This document shows, in pieces, positions 1 through 6,068 of a stretch of DNA of 7,785 bases. Where the stretch lies: positions 6,302 to 14,086 of the forward strand of contig DMTS01000198.1 of NCBI GenBank assembly GCA_003477045.1, written 5' to 3'. The notes beneath the pieces were generated by a model, which was not told the origin of the DNA, searched no databases, and saw nothing but the letters and a program-made list of their open reading frames with translations. The position numbers were made by a program, and so were the translations under genes. The number at the start of each line of letters is the position of its first letter. Positions within the stretch are counted from its first letter, which is position 1. The stretch is from Candidatus Delongbacteria bacterium. Lineage in GTDB: Bacteria; UBA4055.

Positions 1-399
1 GAGACTTACCAGCTGGATGACGGACCTGTAAAATCCAAGTTGTATGATGCGTGGGTTGTTGAGTACAAAATGAATGGCGACGAAGACGGTGCCCTTTGGG
101 AATACACATTCGGAGATGCGGCAAAATCTGAAAGAGCCTATGGCATCGACCGTACAAAAGACGGAGGTTATGTGATAACCGGGCATACAACAGGTACCAA
201 TAAGAATACATGGCTATTTAAATTGAATGCCGAACTAATCCTCCAGTGGTCAAAAGATCTTGGAGATACTGCTTATGATGATTATGGAGTTAAAGTTGTT
301 CAGACTACTGACGGGGGATTGGTTGTAGGCGGTAATGTTATTACAGGCTCAGGAGTTTGTGCAAAGGTTTTCAAGTTAAATAAAAAAGGCGAGCAGTAA
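1..399 (+). CDS. C-terminal end of a repeat (beta-propeller-like) protein, 5' truncated by window
   Basis: The frame is open from base 1 to the TAA at 397-399, giving 132 visible residues; the true start lies upstream, and the TTG at 40 is only an internal leucine. The visible part holds a repeat with a period of 50 residues. A W-x-x-(T/D)-(F/L)-G-D element recurs (its W codons begin at 97 and 247), followed by a T-x-D-G-G-(Y/L)-V-(I/V)-x-G element (DGG codons at 160-168 and 310-318) and then a (L/V)-F-K-L-N strand. Repeats of this DGG type are common in secreted or surface beta-propeller-like proteins of FCB-group bacteria (recall). The protein stops soon after the last F-K-L-N strand, and I see no added C-terminal sorting domain, so any export signal would be at the unseen N-terminus. 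Function is unknown. A strong terminator follows, so it is probably the last gene of its own transcript. Confidence 0.75.
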   Translation, partial: ETYQLDDGPVKSKLYDAWVVEYKMNGDEDGALWEYTFGDAAKSERAYGIDRTKDGGYVITGHTTGTNKNTWLFKLNAELILQWSKDLGDTAYDDYGVKVVQTTDGGLVVGGNVITGSGVCAKVFKLNKKGEQ

Positions 400-414
400 A
401 TTATCAATAAAACT

Positions 415-444
415 AAAAAAAGCCTGCAGATGCGGGCTTTTTTT
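415..444 (+). terminator. Strong intrinsic terminator after the repeat-protein gene
   Basis: A 13-bp stem (415-427 with 432-444) closes on the four-base loop AGAT. The stem is seven A-T pairs at the base, then G-C, C-G, C-G, one T-G wobble, G-C and C-G at the top, and the 3' arm ends in seven T. It begins 15 bases after the TAA of the upstream gene. It ends only 20 bases before the ATG of the next gene. Because the stem has A on the left and T on the right, it could also act on the opposite strand, though no minus-strand gene is nearby. Confidence 0.9.
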
Positions 445-453
445 ATCTTTGAC

Positions 454-460
454 AGGGAGG
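454..460 (+). promoter_or_regulatory. Ribosome binding site of the ferritin-like gene
   Basis: AGGGAGG is a near-ideal Shine-Dalgarno, with TAAA between it and the ATG at 465. It supports this ATG over the in-frame GTG at 492. It sits just 3' of the terminator hairpin, so it would stay free for ribosomes on any transcript that reads through. Confidence 0.85.
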
Positions 461-464
461 TAAA

Positions 465-956
465 ATGTCTAATTTTGATGAAAAACTTGAAGTGATCGAG
501 CTTTTGGCTCTGCACGAAGAAGCTTTGGCGGATCTTTATGCAGCTTATGCGGTTAAATTTCCGGAATGCGAAATTTGGGGTTTTTTATACGGCGAGGAAA
601 GAAAGCACGCCGAATGGGTAAGGTCAATTCTTGATAATGTATATGAAGGATCGATCGATTTTATGGATTATCATTTTTCAGAAAAGACGCTTAAAATTTC
701 GATAAAAAGTCTGAATAACTTAACTGAAAAAACTGAAAAGAACGGACTAGAGCTGGAAGAAGCCTTGGATAGGGCCTACAACCTTGAAAATTCAATAATC
801 GAGGACAAATACCTTGATTATTTTTCAAGTAAAATTGATGGTATTCAAAAAGTTCTTGATGACCTGAAGAAAGACACAACCGAGCATAGAGAGCTGCTGA
901 AAAATAAAAGAGAAGCTCATATACTCGAAAAACGGAATAAAAACTGGGGTGTCTGA
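465..956 (+). CDS. Ferritin/rubrerythrin-like di-iron four-helix protein
   Basis: This 163-residue protein looks like a member of the ferritin-like superfamily. Helix 1 carries E18/E19 followed by Y25. Helix 2 carries the E44-E45-x-x-H48 motif typical of rubrerythrin-like proteins. Helix 3 (about 97-120) carries E108 and E113, and helix 4 carries D137, E140-H141 before R142. These can supply the carboxylate and histidine ligands of a di-iron site. There is no C-terminal rubredoxin domain (no CxxC pair), and at 163 residues it is shorter than classical rubrerythrin, so it is not a full rubrerythrin. A role in peroxide or oxygen handling, or in iron binding, is inference. No signal peptide is present, so it is probably cytoplasmic. 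The strong Shine-Dalgarno at 454-460 fixes the start. It is the first gene of a selA-prmC unit; its UGA stop is in frame with the selA start six bases on. Confidence 0.8.
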   Translation: MSNFDEKLEVIELLALHEEALADLYAAYAVKFPECEIWGFLYGEERKHAEWVRSILDNVYEGSIDFMDYHFSEKTLKISIKSLNNLTEKTEKNGLELEEALDRAYNLENSIIEDKYLDYFSSKIDGIQKVLDDLKKDTTEHRELLKNKREAHILEKRNKNWGV

Positions 957-962
957 TTTTTA

Positions 963-2363
963 ATGAAAGAGATTCTAAAGAAAATACCAAAAGTTGACAA
1001 AATTCTGAACGACAGCTGTTTTTCAGATCTTAAAGCCATGTATAAGAATGATATTCTGGTAAAACTGATTCAGACCGAACTTGATGCTCTAAGGAATGGA
1101 ATCCTGGAGGAGAAAATCAAAGAAGTTCCGTATGATCTTATGAAGAGAATAGCTGATGTGGTCGAAGGCAAATTCAAACCTTTTACTGCAAAAGTTGTGA
1201 ACGGAACAGGTATAGTTCTAAATACAGGTTTGGGAAGAGCTCCTTTTTCAGAAAATGCAATTTCGAATGCAGAAAGTATTTTGCACGGTTATTGTTCGCT
1301 TGAGACTGATCTTGCAACAGGTAAAAGGGGAAGGCGTGAAGATAAGATTTCTGAACTTATAAGCATAATCACAGGGGCAGAGGCTGCTACAGTAGTTAAT
1401 AACAACGCGGCAGCCGTAATGATCTGCATAAATACGCTCGCTCAGAAGAAGGAAGTAATAATTTCAAGGGGAGAGCTTGTAGAGATAGGCGGATCGTTCA
1501 GAATGCCTGATATAATCAAAAAATCAGGCGCAAAGATGATCGAGGTCGGTGCCACAAATAAAACGAAAGCTTCAGATTTTAAAGAGGTTATAACTTCAAA
1601 AACCGGCGCATTGCTCAAAGTTCATACCTCGAACTATAAGATAAACGGATTTGTGGAAGAGATTGAAGTAAAAGATCTTTCAGCACTTTCCAAAAAACAT
1701 AACATACCTTTTTATTATGACTTGGGCGGCGGCATATTTGAAGATCTTGAAAAGCTTGGATTGCCTCACGAGCCTACTGTATTTGAAGCTGTGAAGGAAG
1801 CCGTTGACCTTTTTTCCTTCAGCGGTGATAAAGTTCTCGGAGGACCGCAGTGCGGAATCATAGCCGGAAAAAAAGAATTTGTCGAGAAAGTAAAGAAAAA
1901 TCCTTTGATGAGAGTTCTCAGGACTGACAAGATCAGACTTGCTCTTCTTGAAGAGACTCTCAAATATTTTCTTACAAATGATCCGATCAAAAGCGGGCAT
2001 CTCACTTTGAAGCTGTTGTCCGAAGGAAGAGATTCACTAAGAATAAAAGCTGAGTCACTTAAAGAACAAGTTAAGAAGGTTGCAACGAAGGCTTGGAATG
2101 TGGAAATAGAAGAAGTATTAGATCAGGCAGGATCAGGAACGCTTCCAACCGAAAAGCTGAAGGGGTTAGCTTTGTCTTTCAGACAGAAAGATATAAGCGT
2201 AAGCAAGCTGTCTGACGAAATGAGAACGATCTCAAATGTGCCTGTTTTCGGATACATAAATGAAGAAAAGTATTATTTAAGCGTGCGGACGATCTTCGAA
2301 CGCGATTTTAAAGATATCTGTGATAATCTAAAAGAAATTATTTCAAAGCATAAAATCAAATAA
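963..2363 (+). CDS. selA: L-seryl-tRNA(Sec) selenium transferase (selenocysteine synthase)
   Basis: SelA is a PLP enzyme that converts seryl-tRNA(Sec) to selenocysteinyl-tRNA(Sec) using selenophosphate. The length of 466 residues matches the bacterial family (about 460). The N-terminus has the hallmark IPKVDKIL (residues 8-15), showing that the tRNA-binding N-terminal domain is present and that this is not a short archaeal-type SelA-like protein. Other family blocks are N-G-T-G-I-V-L-N-T-G-L-G-R (80-92), the NNNAAAV cofactor region (146-152), S-R-G-E-L-V-E-I-G-G-S-F-R (168-180) and S-G-D-K-V-L-G-G-P-Q-C-G-I-I (287-300), where K290 is the expected PLP Schiff-base lysine. The ATG lies six bases after the preceding UGA stop. 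The only Shine-Dalgarno candidate is GGGGTG at 946-951, weak and somewhat distant, so coupling to the upstream gene is likely. Its TAA is directly followed by the prmC start. No selB, selC or selD is in the window. Confidence 0.98.
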   Translation: MKEILKKIPKVDKILNDSCFSDLKAMYKNDILVKLIQTELDALRNGILEEKIKEVPYDLMKRIADVVEGKFKPFTAKVVNGTGIVLNTGLGRAPFSENAISNAESILHGYCSLETDLATGKRGRREDKISELISIITGAEAATVVNNNAAAVMICINTLAQKKEVIISRGELVEIGGSFRMPDIIKKSGAKMIEVGATNKTKASDFKEVITSKTGALLKVHTSNYKINGFVEEIEVKDLSALSKKHNIPFYYDLGGGIFEDLEKLGLPHEPTVFEAVKEAVDLFSFSGDKVLGGPQCGIIAGKKEFVEKVKKNPLMRVLRTDKIRLALLEETLKYFLTNDPIKSGHLTLKLLSEGRDSLRIKAESLKEQVKKVATKAWNVEIEEVLDQAGSGTLPTEKLKGLALSFRQKDISVSKLSDEMRTISNVPVFGYINEEKYYLSVRTIFERDFKDICDNLKEIISKHKIK

Positions 2364-3203
2364 TTGAAAACCCTACTTGAAATACTGAATCTTTCAGTTG
2401 AACACCTTCAGAAAAAAGGTGTTGATGAACCAAGGCTCAGTTCAGAGCTGATAATTACTCATGTGTTGAGTATTAAAAGACTCGATATATATCTTCAGTT
2501 CGAGAGAGTGCTTACTGAGGAAGAAATATCAAAGATCAGAACTTTGTTAAAAAGGCGATCTGAACATGAGCCTATACAATATATATTAGGCGAAACGGAA
2601 TTTTACGGTCTGAAATTTTCAGTCGATAAGTCAGTTCTTATTCCGCGAAGCGACACAGAAATTCTTGTTCAGACAGCGGTAGAATATATTGGAGATAAAC
2701 CTTTAAGCGTATTCGAGGTAGGCACAGGTTCAGCCTGCATAGCTGTATCACTGGCAAATAAGTGTAAGAATGTAAATATCACGGCATGCGACATTTCAGA
2801 GCAGGCGCTAAAGCTTGCAGCTTCAAATGCGAAACTGAATGGCGTAGCAGATAGGATCAAATTTATCAATCTGGATATACTTAAAAAGTCACCGGATTCA
2901 AAGTTCGATGTGATAATTTCAAATCCACCTTATATTTCAAAAACGGTAATCGAATCTCTCGATAAACAGGTAAGGTATTTTGAACCGCTCGGGGCTCTGA
3001 CCGACGGCGGAGACGGTCTAACATTTTATAGAAGAATAAACGAGATCACACCGGATGTTTTAAACGCGAGCGGATCTGTGTTTCTAGAGATCGGCTATGA
3101 TCAGGCAGAAAGCGTCAAGTCTATATATGAAAAATCCCTCAAAGATATCAAAATATTGAGGGATTATTCCGGAAACAACAGAGTTTTTATAGGAAAACTC
3201 TAA
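2364..3203 (+). CDS. prmC: Release factor glutamine N5-methyltransferase (HemK family)
   Basis: PrmC methylates the glutamine of the GGQ loop in release factors RF1 and RF2 using S-adenosylmethionine, which raises termination efficiency. The 279 residues cover the family. The helical N-terminal release-factor-binding domain includes D-E-P-R-L-S-S-E-L-I (21-30). Then come E-P-I-Q-Y-I-L-G (69-76), the linker L-I-P-R-S-D-T-E (92-99), SAM motif I E-V-G-T-G-S-A-C-I-A (118-127), the acidic D143, the catalytic N-P-P-Y (187-190) and E-P-L-G-A-L-T-D-G-G-D-G-L (207-219). The start is a TTG on the base after the selA TAA, in the same frame as selA. It is preferred because the protein then aligns with the usual N-terminus of the family, and no other start occurs near it. 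I see no Shine-Dalgarno upstream, so initiation probably depends on ribosomes ending selA. It converges with the aminopeptidase gene. Confidence 0.97.
   Translation: MKTLLEILNLSVEHLQKKGVDEPRLSSELIITHVLSIKRLDIYLQFERVLTEEEISKIRTLLKRRSEHEPIQYILGETEFYGLKFSVDKSVLIPRSDTEILVQTAVEYIGDKPLSVFEVGTGSACIAVSLANKCKNVNITACDISEQALKLAASNAKLNGVADRIKFINLDILKKSPDSKFDVIISNPPYISKTVIESLDKQVRYFEPLGALTDGGDGLTFYRRINEITPDVLNASGSVFLEIGYDQAESVKSIYEKSLKDIKILRDYSGNNRVFIGKL
3130..3165 (-). terminator. Probable minus-strand terminator, antisense inside the prmC 3' end
   Basis: A perfect 10-bp inverted repeat AATCCCTCAA / TTGAGGGATT (3133-3142 and 3156-3165) has a 13-base loop. Read on the minus strand, the second arm ends in TT and is followed by TTT, giving a run of five T before C. 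On the plus strand no T run follows, so the element is directional. It begins 44 bases beyond the stop codon of the minus-strand aminopeptidase gene, a good position to end that operon. It falls wholly within prmC codons. The loop is long and the stem has only four G-C pairs, so its strength is uncertain. Confidence 0.55.
3181..3200 (+). terminator. Weak hairpin at the end of prmC
   Basis: GAGTTTT (3181-3187) pairs perfectly with AAAACTC (3194-3200) around a six-base loop. It overlaps the last codons of prmC and is followed by the TA-rich TAAAATATTTTATATT. It is the only candidate for ending the plus-strand unit. The stem has just two G-C pairs and the T run is broken by A, so it would be a poor terminator alone. 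Confidence 0.3.
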
Positions 3204-3212
3204 AATATTTTA
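3201..3212. repeat. Palindrome spanning the two convergent stop codons
   Basis: TAAAATATTTTA is a perfect 12-base palindrome. Its first three bases are the TAA of prmC on the plus strand, and its last three are the complement of the TAA of the aminopeptidase gene on the minus strand. The two genes are separated by just six bases (AATATT). It may be a chance result of AT-rich sequence meeting at two TAA stops. Confidence 0.9.
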
Positions 3213-5258
3213 TATTCCTGCTTTATCGAGCGGTATGTTCAATTCTTCAGAACCTTTAACCGCAAATCTACCGTTCCTTATAATGTCGATATGTCTGCCG
3301 TCTTCAGCTATTCCTGAGATGAATTCGATATCTTCGTACGGAAGAGTAATATCTGTATGAACACCCGTATATGCTTTAGAATGATCTTTTTTACGGTTCA
3401 GGGTCATCTCATTGTCTCTTGCAGTGATCTCTTTATTGTCGATCGGGTTATATGTGGCTTTGTCTTCCTCATGTGAGAAACAGGTATCGCCGATAGCGAA
3501 ATGAGGACCCATCTTTTCTATGATAAGCACAGGCAGAACTTCAAGAATGTCATATTTTTTAGCTACGGTATAAGCCAATGTGTTAGTTCCGATAGCAAAC
3601 TCGCCGATAGGCAGTGTTTTGTGCGGGAAGATCAGATTTTCTTCGATGAATTTTCTGTTATCTTCCTTGTTCTTGAAATTTTTACAACTGTAATCAGATA
3701 TAAATCCGTCTTTAAAATCGAGTCTTAATTCTTTGAATTTCAGCCCATTTAGGAATGTTTCCTTAATATGCAGCGTACCGTTAGTTCCCTTTAACTGAGG
3801 GCTTGTAAATACTTCGCCTACAGGTATATTCACATCGGCTCCGCAGTTGCAGTAATTTGTCTGTTTTTTCGGGTTTTTAAGCAGCTGATTCTTTATTGTA
3901 ATATCTGTAAGGTTACCGTTCGTACCTTTAACATGAATATGGTCAGCTTTATCCATTGCGTCAATAATGTGTTTCTGGATCCCCTCATATTTTGAGCTTT
4001 CAAGCATATTGACTTCAAGAATATCTTCGAATATCTTCTCGAAATCTTTTCCGATCTCAGGCGACGGGAATGCGATTATACAGAAACTGTTCTCTGTTCT
4101 CGGAATGTATTTCTGCCTCAACTGCATGCTCTGATTCATAAAATATTGAAAGTCTTTTTGCTGTTCGGGCGTATAAGACCAGGCAGTCTTTTTTGTTTCC
4201 GGAGAGAAGGGTTTTTCTCCGAAACTCTCGACAAGGATTATTCCTGAATATGCGTCGGTATCTTCTTCAATTTTCTGATAGACTTTGTTCATAAGCTCAA
4301 GTCTTTTATCAGCATAATCTTTATTGAAGAACACAGCGTTCTGGAATTTAAGATCATGCGATACCTGTTTGTTTATCGGTGTCGTTGACGGGCTTCCCAC
4401 TATTGAATCCAAACCGTAATCCTTCTGCAGGAAGTGGATCAGTCTTTTGATAAGTTCTTCCTGCCCTGCGCTGAACCTGATCATGACCGATGATTTTATG
4501 CTCAGATCCTTACCGCCGTTAACAAATCCCTGCGCGTAAGCTTTAGCGATCTGCTTTGCCAGTATATCAAGTTTTTTCTTGGAATAAGTTTTAAAGAATT
4601 CAGCTGTTTTTATCTCATTTTCCGTAATATTAATATTGTACCTGTACAGGTATCTCAAATCTTTGGGATCCGAATTGAGAATTATTTCCTTATAGTGAGT
4701 ATATTCTTTTCCGAACATCTCTTTGTAAACGATAGTTGTTTCATCAATATCGTACCTTTTTTCATACTTGGCTACAATATCTTTGAGGAATTTCTCAGTA
4801 AATTTTTTCTTCTGGGTGTAATGGGCATACATTTCCAAAAACAGCCTGTTGTATCTTTCCATCTGATATATCTTATGCTCAAAAGCAAAAGAACGGTACT
4901 GTCTGAAGAAGTAAAATATTACATAAGCGATCCTACCGATCTTATCTCCGAAGATCTTTACAGAATAGTCGGGATTGAGATAGGATGTTTTATAATTCTT
5001 AGGATTGATCTCATTTGAGATAGCATCGAATTCTTTTTGGATCTTTGCGAATGAATTATCAAGAAAATATCTGTCATCAATTTTCTGTTCGAATTTATAA
5101 AAATAATGTATCACCCCGGAGATCTTAAAAAGGAAGCTTCCTTCTTTGGAGGTAACAGCGGATAATTCTTTATTTGCAGCTTTGATCTTTAGAATGTCCT
5201 TTTCATAATTCCTGACAGCCTTGCTGTTCAGCCCGGAATAAAATTTTTTCAGGTCCAT
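3210..5258 (-). CDS. M29-family metallo-aminopeptidase with long N-terminal extension
   Basis: The C-terminal ~430 residues look like the M29 (AmpS/AmpT) aminopeptidases, two-metal enzymes that remove N-terminal residues from peptides. Matching blocks are V-M-I-R-F-S-A-G-Q-E-E-L (258-269), H-V-K-G-T-N-G-N-L-T-D-I (442-453), N-I-P-V-G-E-V-F-T-S-P (477-487), P-I-G-E-F-A-I-G-T-N (550-559), E-K-M-G-P-H-F-A-I-G (581-590) and H-T-D-I (634-637). The expected metal ligands E482, E553, H586, H634 and D636 are all present. Residues 1 to about 250 are an extra helical, lysine- and aromatic-rich region that I do not recognise; usual M29 enzymes have about 410 residues, this has 682. The position of the family's active-site tyrosine (seven after the metal histidine) is C593 here. 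There is no signal peptide, so it should act in the cytoplasm. GGAG (5267-5270) lies eight bases before the ATG. It is the last gene of the minus-strand operon, 21 bases after the barrel gene. Confidence 0.88.
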   Translation of the reverse strand: MDLKKFYSGLNSKAVRNYEKDILKIKAANKELSAVTSKEGSFLFKISGVIHYFYKFEQKIDDRYFLDNSFAKIQKEFDAISNEINPKNYKTSYLNPDYSVKIFGDKIGRIAYVIFYFFRQYRSFAFEHKIYQMERYNRLFLEMYAHYTQKKKFTEKFLKDIVAKYEKRYDIDETTIVYKEMFGKEYTHYKEIILNSDPKDLRYLYRYNINITENEIKTAEFFKTYSKKKLDILAKQIAKAYAQGFVNGGKDLSIKSSVMIRFSAGQEELIKRLIHFLQKDYGLDSIVGSPSTTPINKQVSHDLKFQNAVFFNKDYADKRLELMNKVYQKIEEDTDAYSGIILVESFGEKPFSPETKKTAWSYTPEQQKDFQYFMNQSMQLRQKYIPRTENSFCIIAFPSPEIGKDFEKIFEDILEVNMLESSKYEGIQKHIIDAMDKADHIHVKGTNGNLTDITIKNQLLKNPKKQTNYCNCGADVNIPVGEVFTSPQLKGTNGTLHIKETFLNGLKFKELRLDFKDGFISDYSCKNFKNKEDNRKFIEENLIFPHKTLPIGEFAIGTNTLAYTVAKKYDILEVLPVLIIEKMGPHFAIGDTCFSHEEDKATYNPIDNKEITARDNEMTLNRKKDHSKAYTGVHTDITLPYEDIEFISGIAEDGRHIDIIRNGRFAVKGSEELNIPLDKAGI

Positions 5259-5279
5259 TTTTTTGACTCCGTAAAATTA

Positions 5280-6053
5280 TTATTTTGCAAAAAATGTAGT
5301 ATTATAGATTACTCTAAGCTCTCTGCTCAAGTTATCCGAGCTTTCAAGGTTTCTGAGAATATCTTTCATGTCAAACTCCAGATGCAGTTCGTTGCTGAAT
5401 GACCAGCGCAGCCCGATGTTTAAGTATCCTTTGTCTCTTGTGGGCGAACTATCGGAATTATCATTAAAAGCAAAATCGTACTCGCACAAAAGGTTCATGT
5501 TTTTCATAAGGCTCTTGTCAAATCCGAGGAATGCGTTAATATTATCGTCGCCGGGAACAGCTTCTTCAGTCACGCAGTAATTGGTTCCGATATGGAGACC
5601 GAGCGTACCGAGATCACCGCCAGAGACAAAGTAGTTTTTGCTTAAAACAAAGAAGAAACCCTTTGATTTAACCTGATATCTGTCAGGCTCTAGATCATCG
5701 AACCAGACCCCATAACCCTGACTGTCAAACCCGAGTGAAATATTCGGGTAGTAATAATCTTCAGGCAGAAGTCTGTACTGAAGCCTTACACCCGGATTTC
5801 CGTTCCAAACCGGTTTCCTGCTTCCTATTATATTTGAACCGCCGTAGCTTACACCCAAAAAGAAATCCTTAAATATCCCTATGTTGATCTCTGTACTCAT
5901 GCCGTCTGTGGCATAGAGTCTGCCGCCCAGTTCGAGTTCCGCCTGATCCATTGTGAAACAGGTAGGAATATCTATCATCCGTTTCGATGAGACTGTCTGA
6001 GCAAGAACCAAATGCATTGTCAAAACCAACAATAAGGCAATATATTTTTTCAT
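5280..6053 (-). CDS. Putative outer-membrane beta-barrel protein
   Basis: This 257-residue protein starts with a clear Sec signal peptide: M-K-K, then a hydrophobic stretch (about 5-17) and V-L-A at 16-18, with likely cleavage before Q19. The mature part has many short amphipathic segments with alternating hydrophobic and polar residues separated by loops rich in G, N, D and S. Examples are 38-48, 55-71, 87-95, 103-114, 132-143, 149-161, 172-179, 187-197, 209-219, 222-229 and 244-254, compatible with a barrel of roughly ten to twelve strands. It should sit in the outer membrane. I do not recognise a named family with confidence. CAGGG at 6060-6064 is the Shine-Dalgarno, six bases before the ATG. 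It lies 15 bases after the KOW-protein gene and 21 before the aminopeptidase gene, so it is probably cotranscribed with both. Its role and cargo, if any, cannot be read from sequence. Confidence 0.7.
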   Translation of the reverse strand: MKKYIALLLVLTMHLVLAQTVSSKRMIDIPTCFTMDQAELELGGRLYATDGMSTEINIGIFKDFFLGVSYGGSNIIGSRKPVWNGNPGVRLQYRLLPEDYYYPNISLGFDSQGYGVWFDDLEPDRYQVKSKGFFFVLSKNYFVSGGDLGTLGLHIGTNYCVTEEAVPGDDNINAFLGFDKSLMKNMNLLCEYDFAFNDNSDSSPTRDKGYLNIGLRWSFSNELHLEFDMKDILRNLESSDNLSRELRVIYNTTFFAK

Positions 6054-6068
6054 AGATTTCCCTGTATT

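Noticed and set aside
449..477. TTGACA at 449-454 with TAATTTTG at 470-477 as a promoter (either the sigma-70 or the Bacteroidetes -33/-7 type).
   Set aside because: Transcription would start after the ATG at 465, which has a near-perfect Shine-Dalgarno, so the transcript would lack the start of the ferritin-like gene. Spacing is also off (15 bases for sigma-70, 18 for the Bacteroidetes type).
300..515. 71-codon minus-strand open frame across the terminator region, with a hydrophobic stretch.
   Set aside because: The hydrophobic part comes from the A/T runs of the terminator read in reverse. There is no ribosome site, and it overlaps two plus-strand genes.
691..990. 99-codon minus-strand open frame opposite the ferritin-like gene.
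   Set aside because: It overlaps a convincing gene and the selA start, and its composition reads like a reverse-complement shadow.
1004..1027. Hairpin TCTGAA / TTCAGA with an inner ACAGCTGT palindrome, downstream of the in-frame UGA at 954, considered as a selenocysteine insertion element.
   Set aside because: It starts about 48 bases after the UGA and its loop is about 60 bases away, further than bacterial SECIS elements allow. The stem is short and the loop large. An ordinary stop codon is the simpler reading.
3231..3262. Imperfect hairpin CGGT..GTTC / GAAC..ACCG as a plus-strand terminator for prmC.
   Set aside because: No T run follows on either strand, the arms are interrupted, and it lies within coding sequence of the aminopeptidase gene.
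4695..5018. 107-codon plus-strand open frame antisense to the aminopeptidase gene.
   Set aside because: It lies entirely within a well-supported gene on the other strand, has no Shine-Dalgarno or recognisable domain, and looks like a shadow frame.
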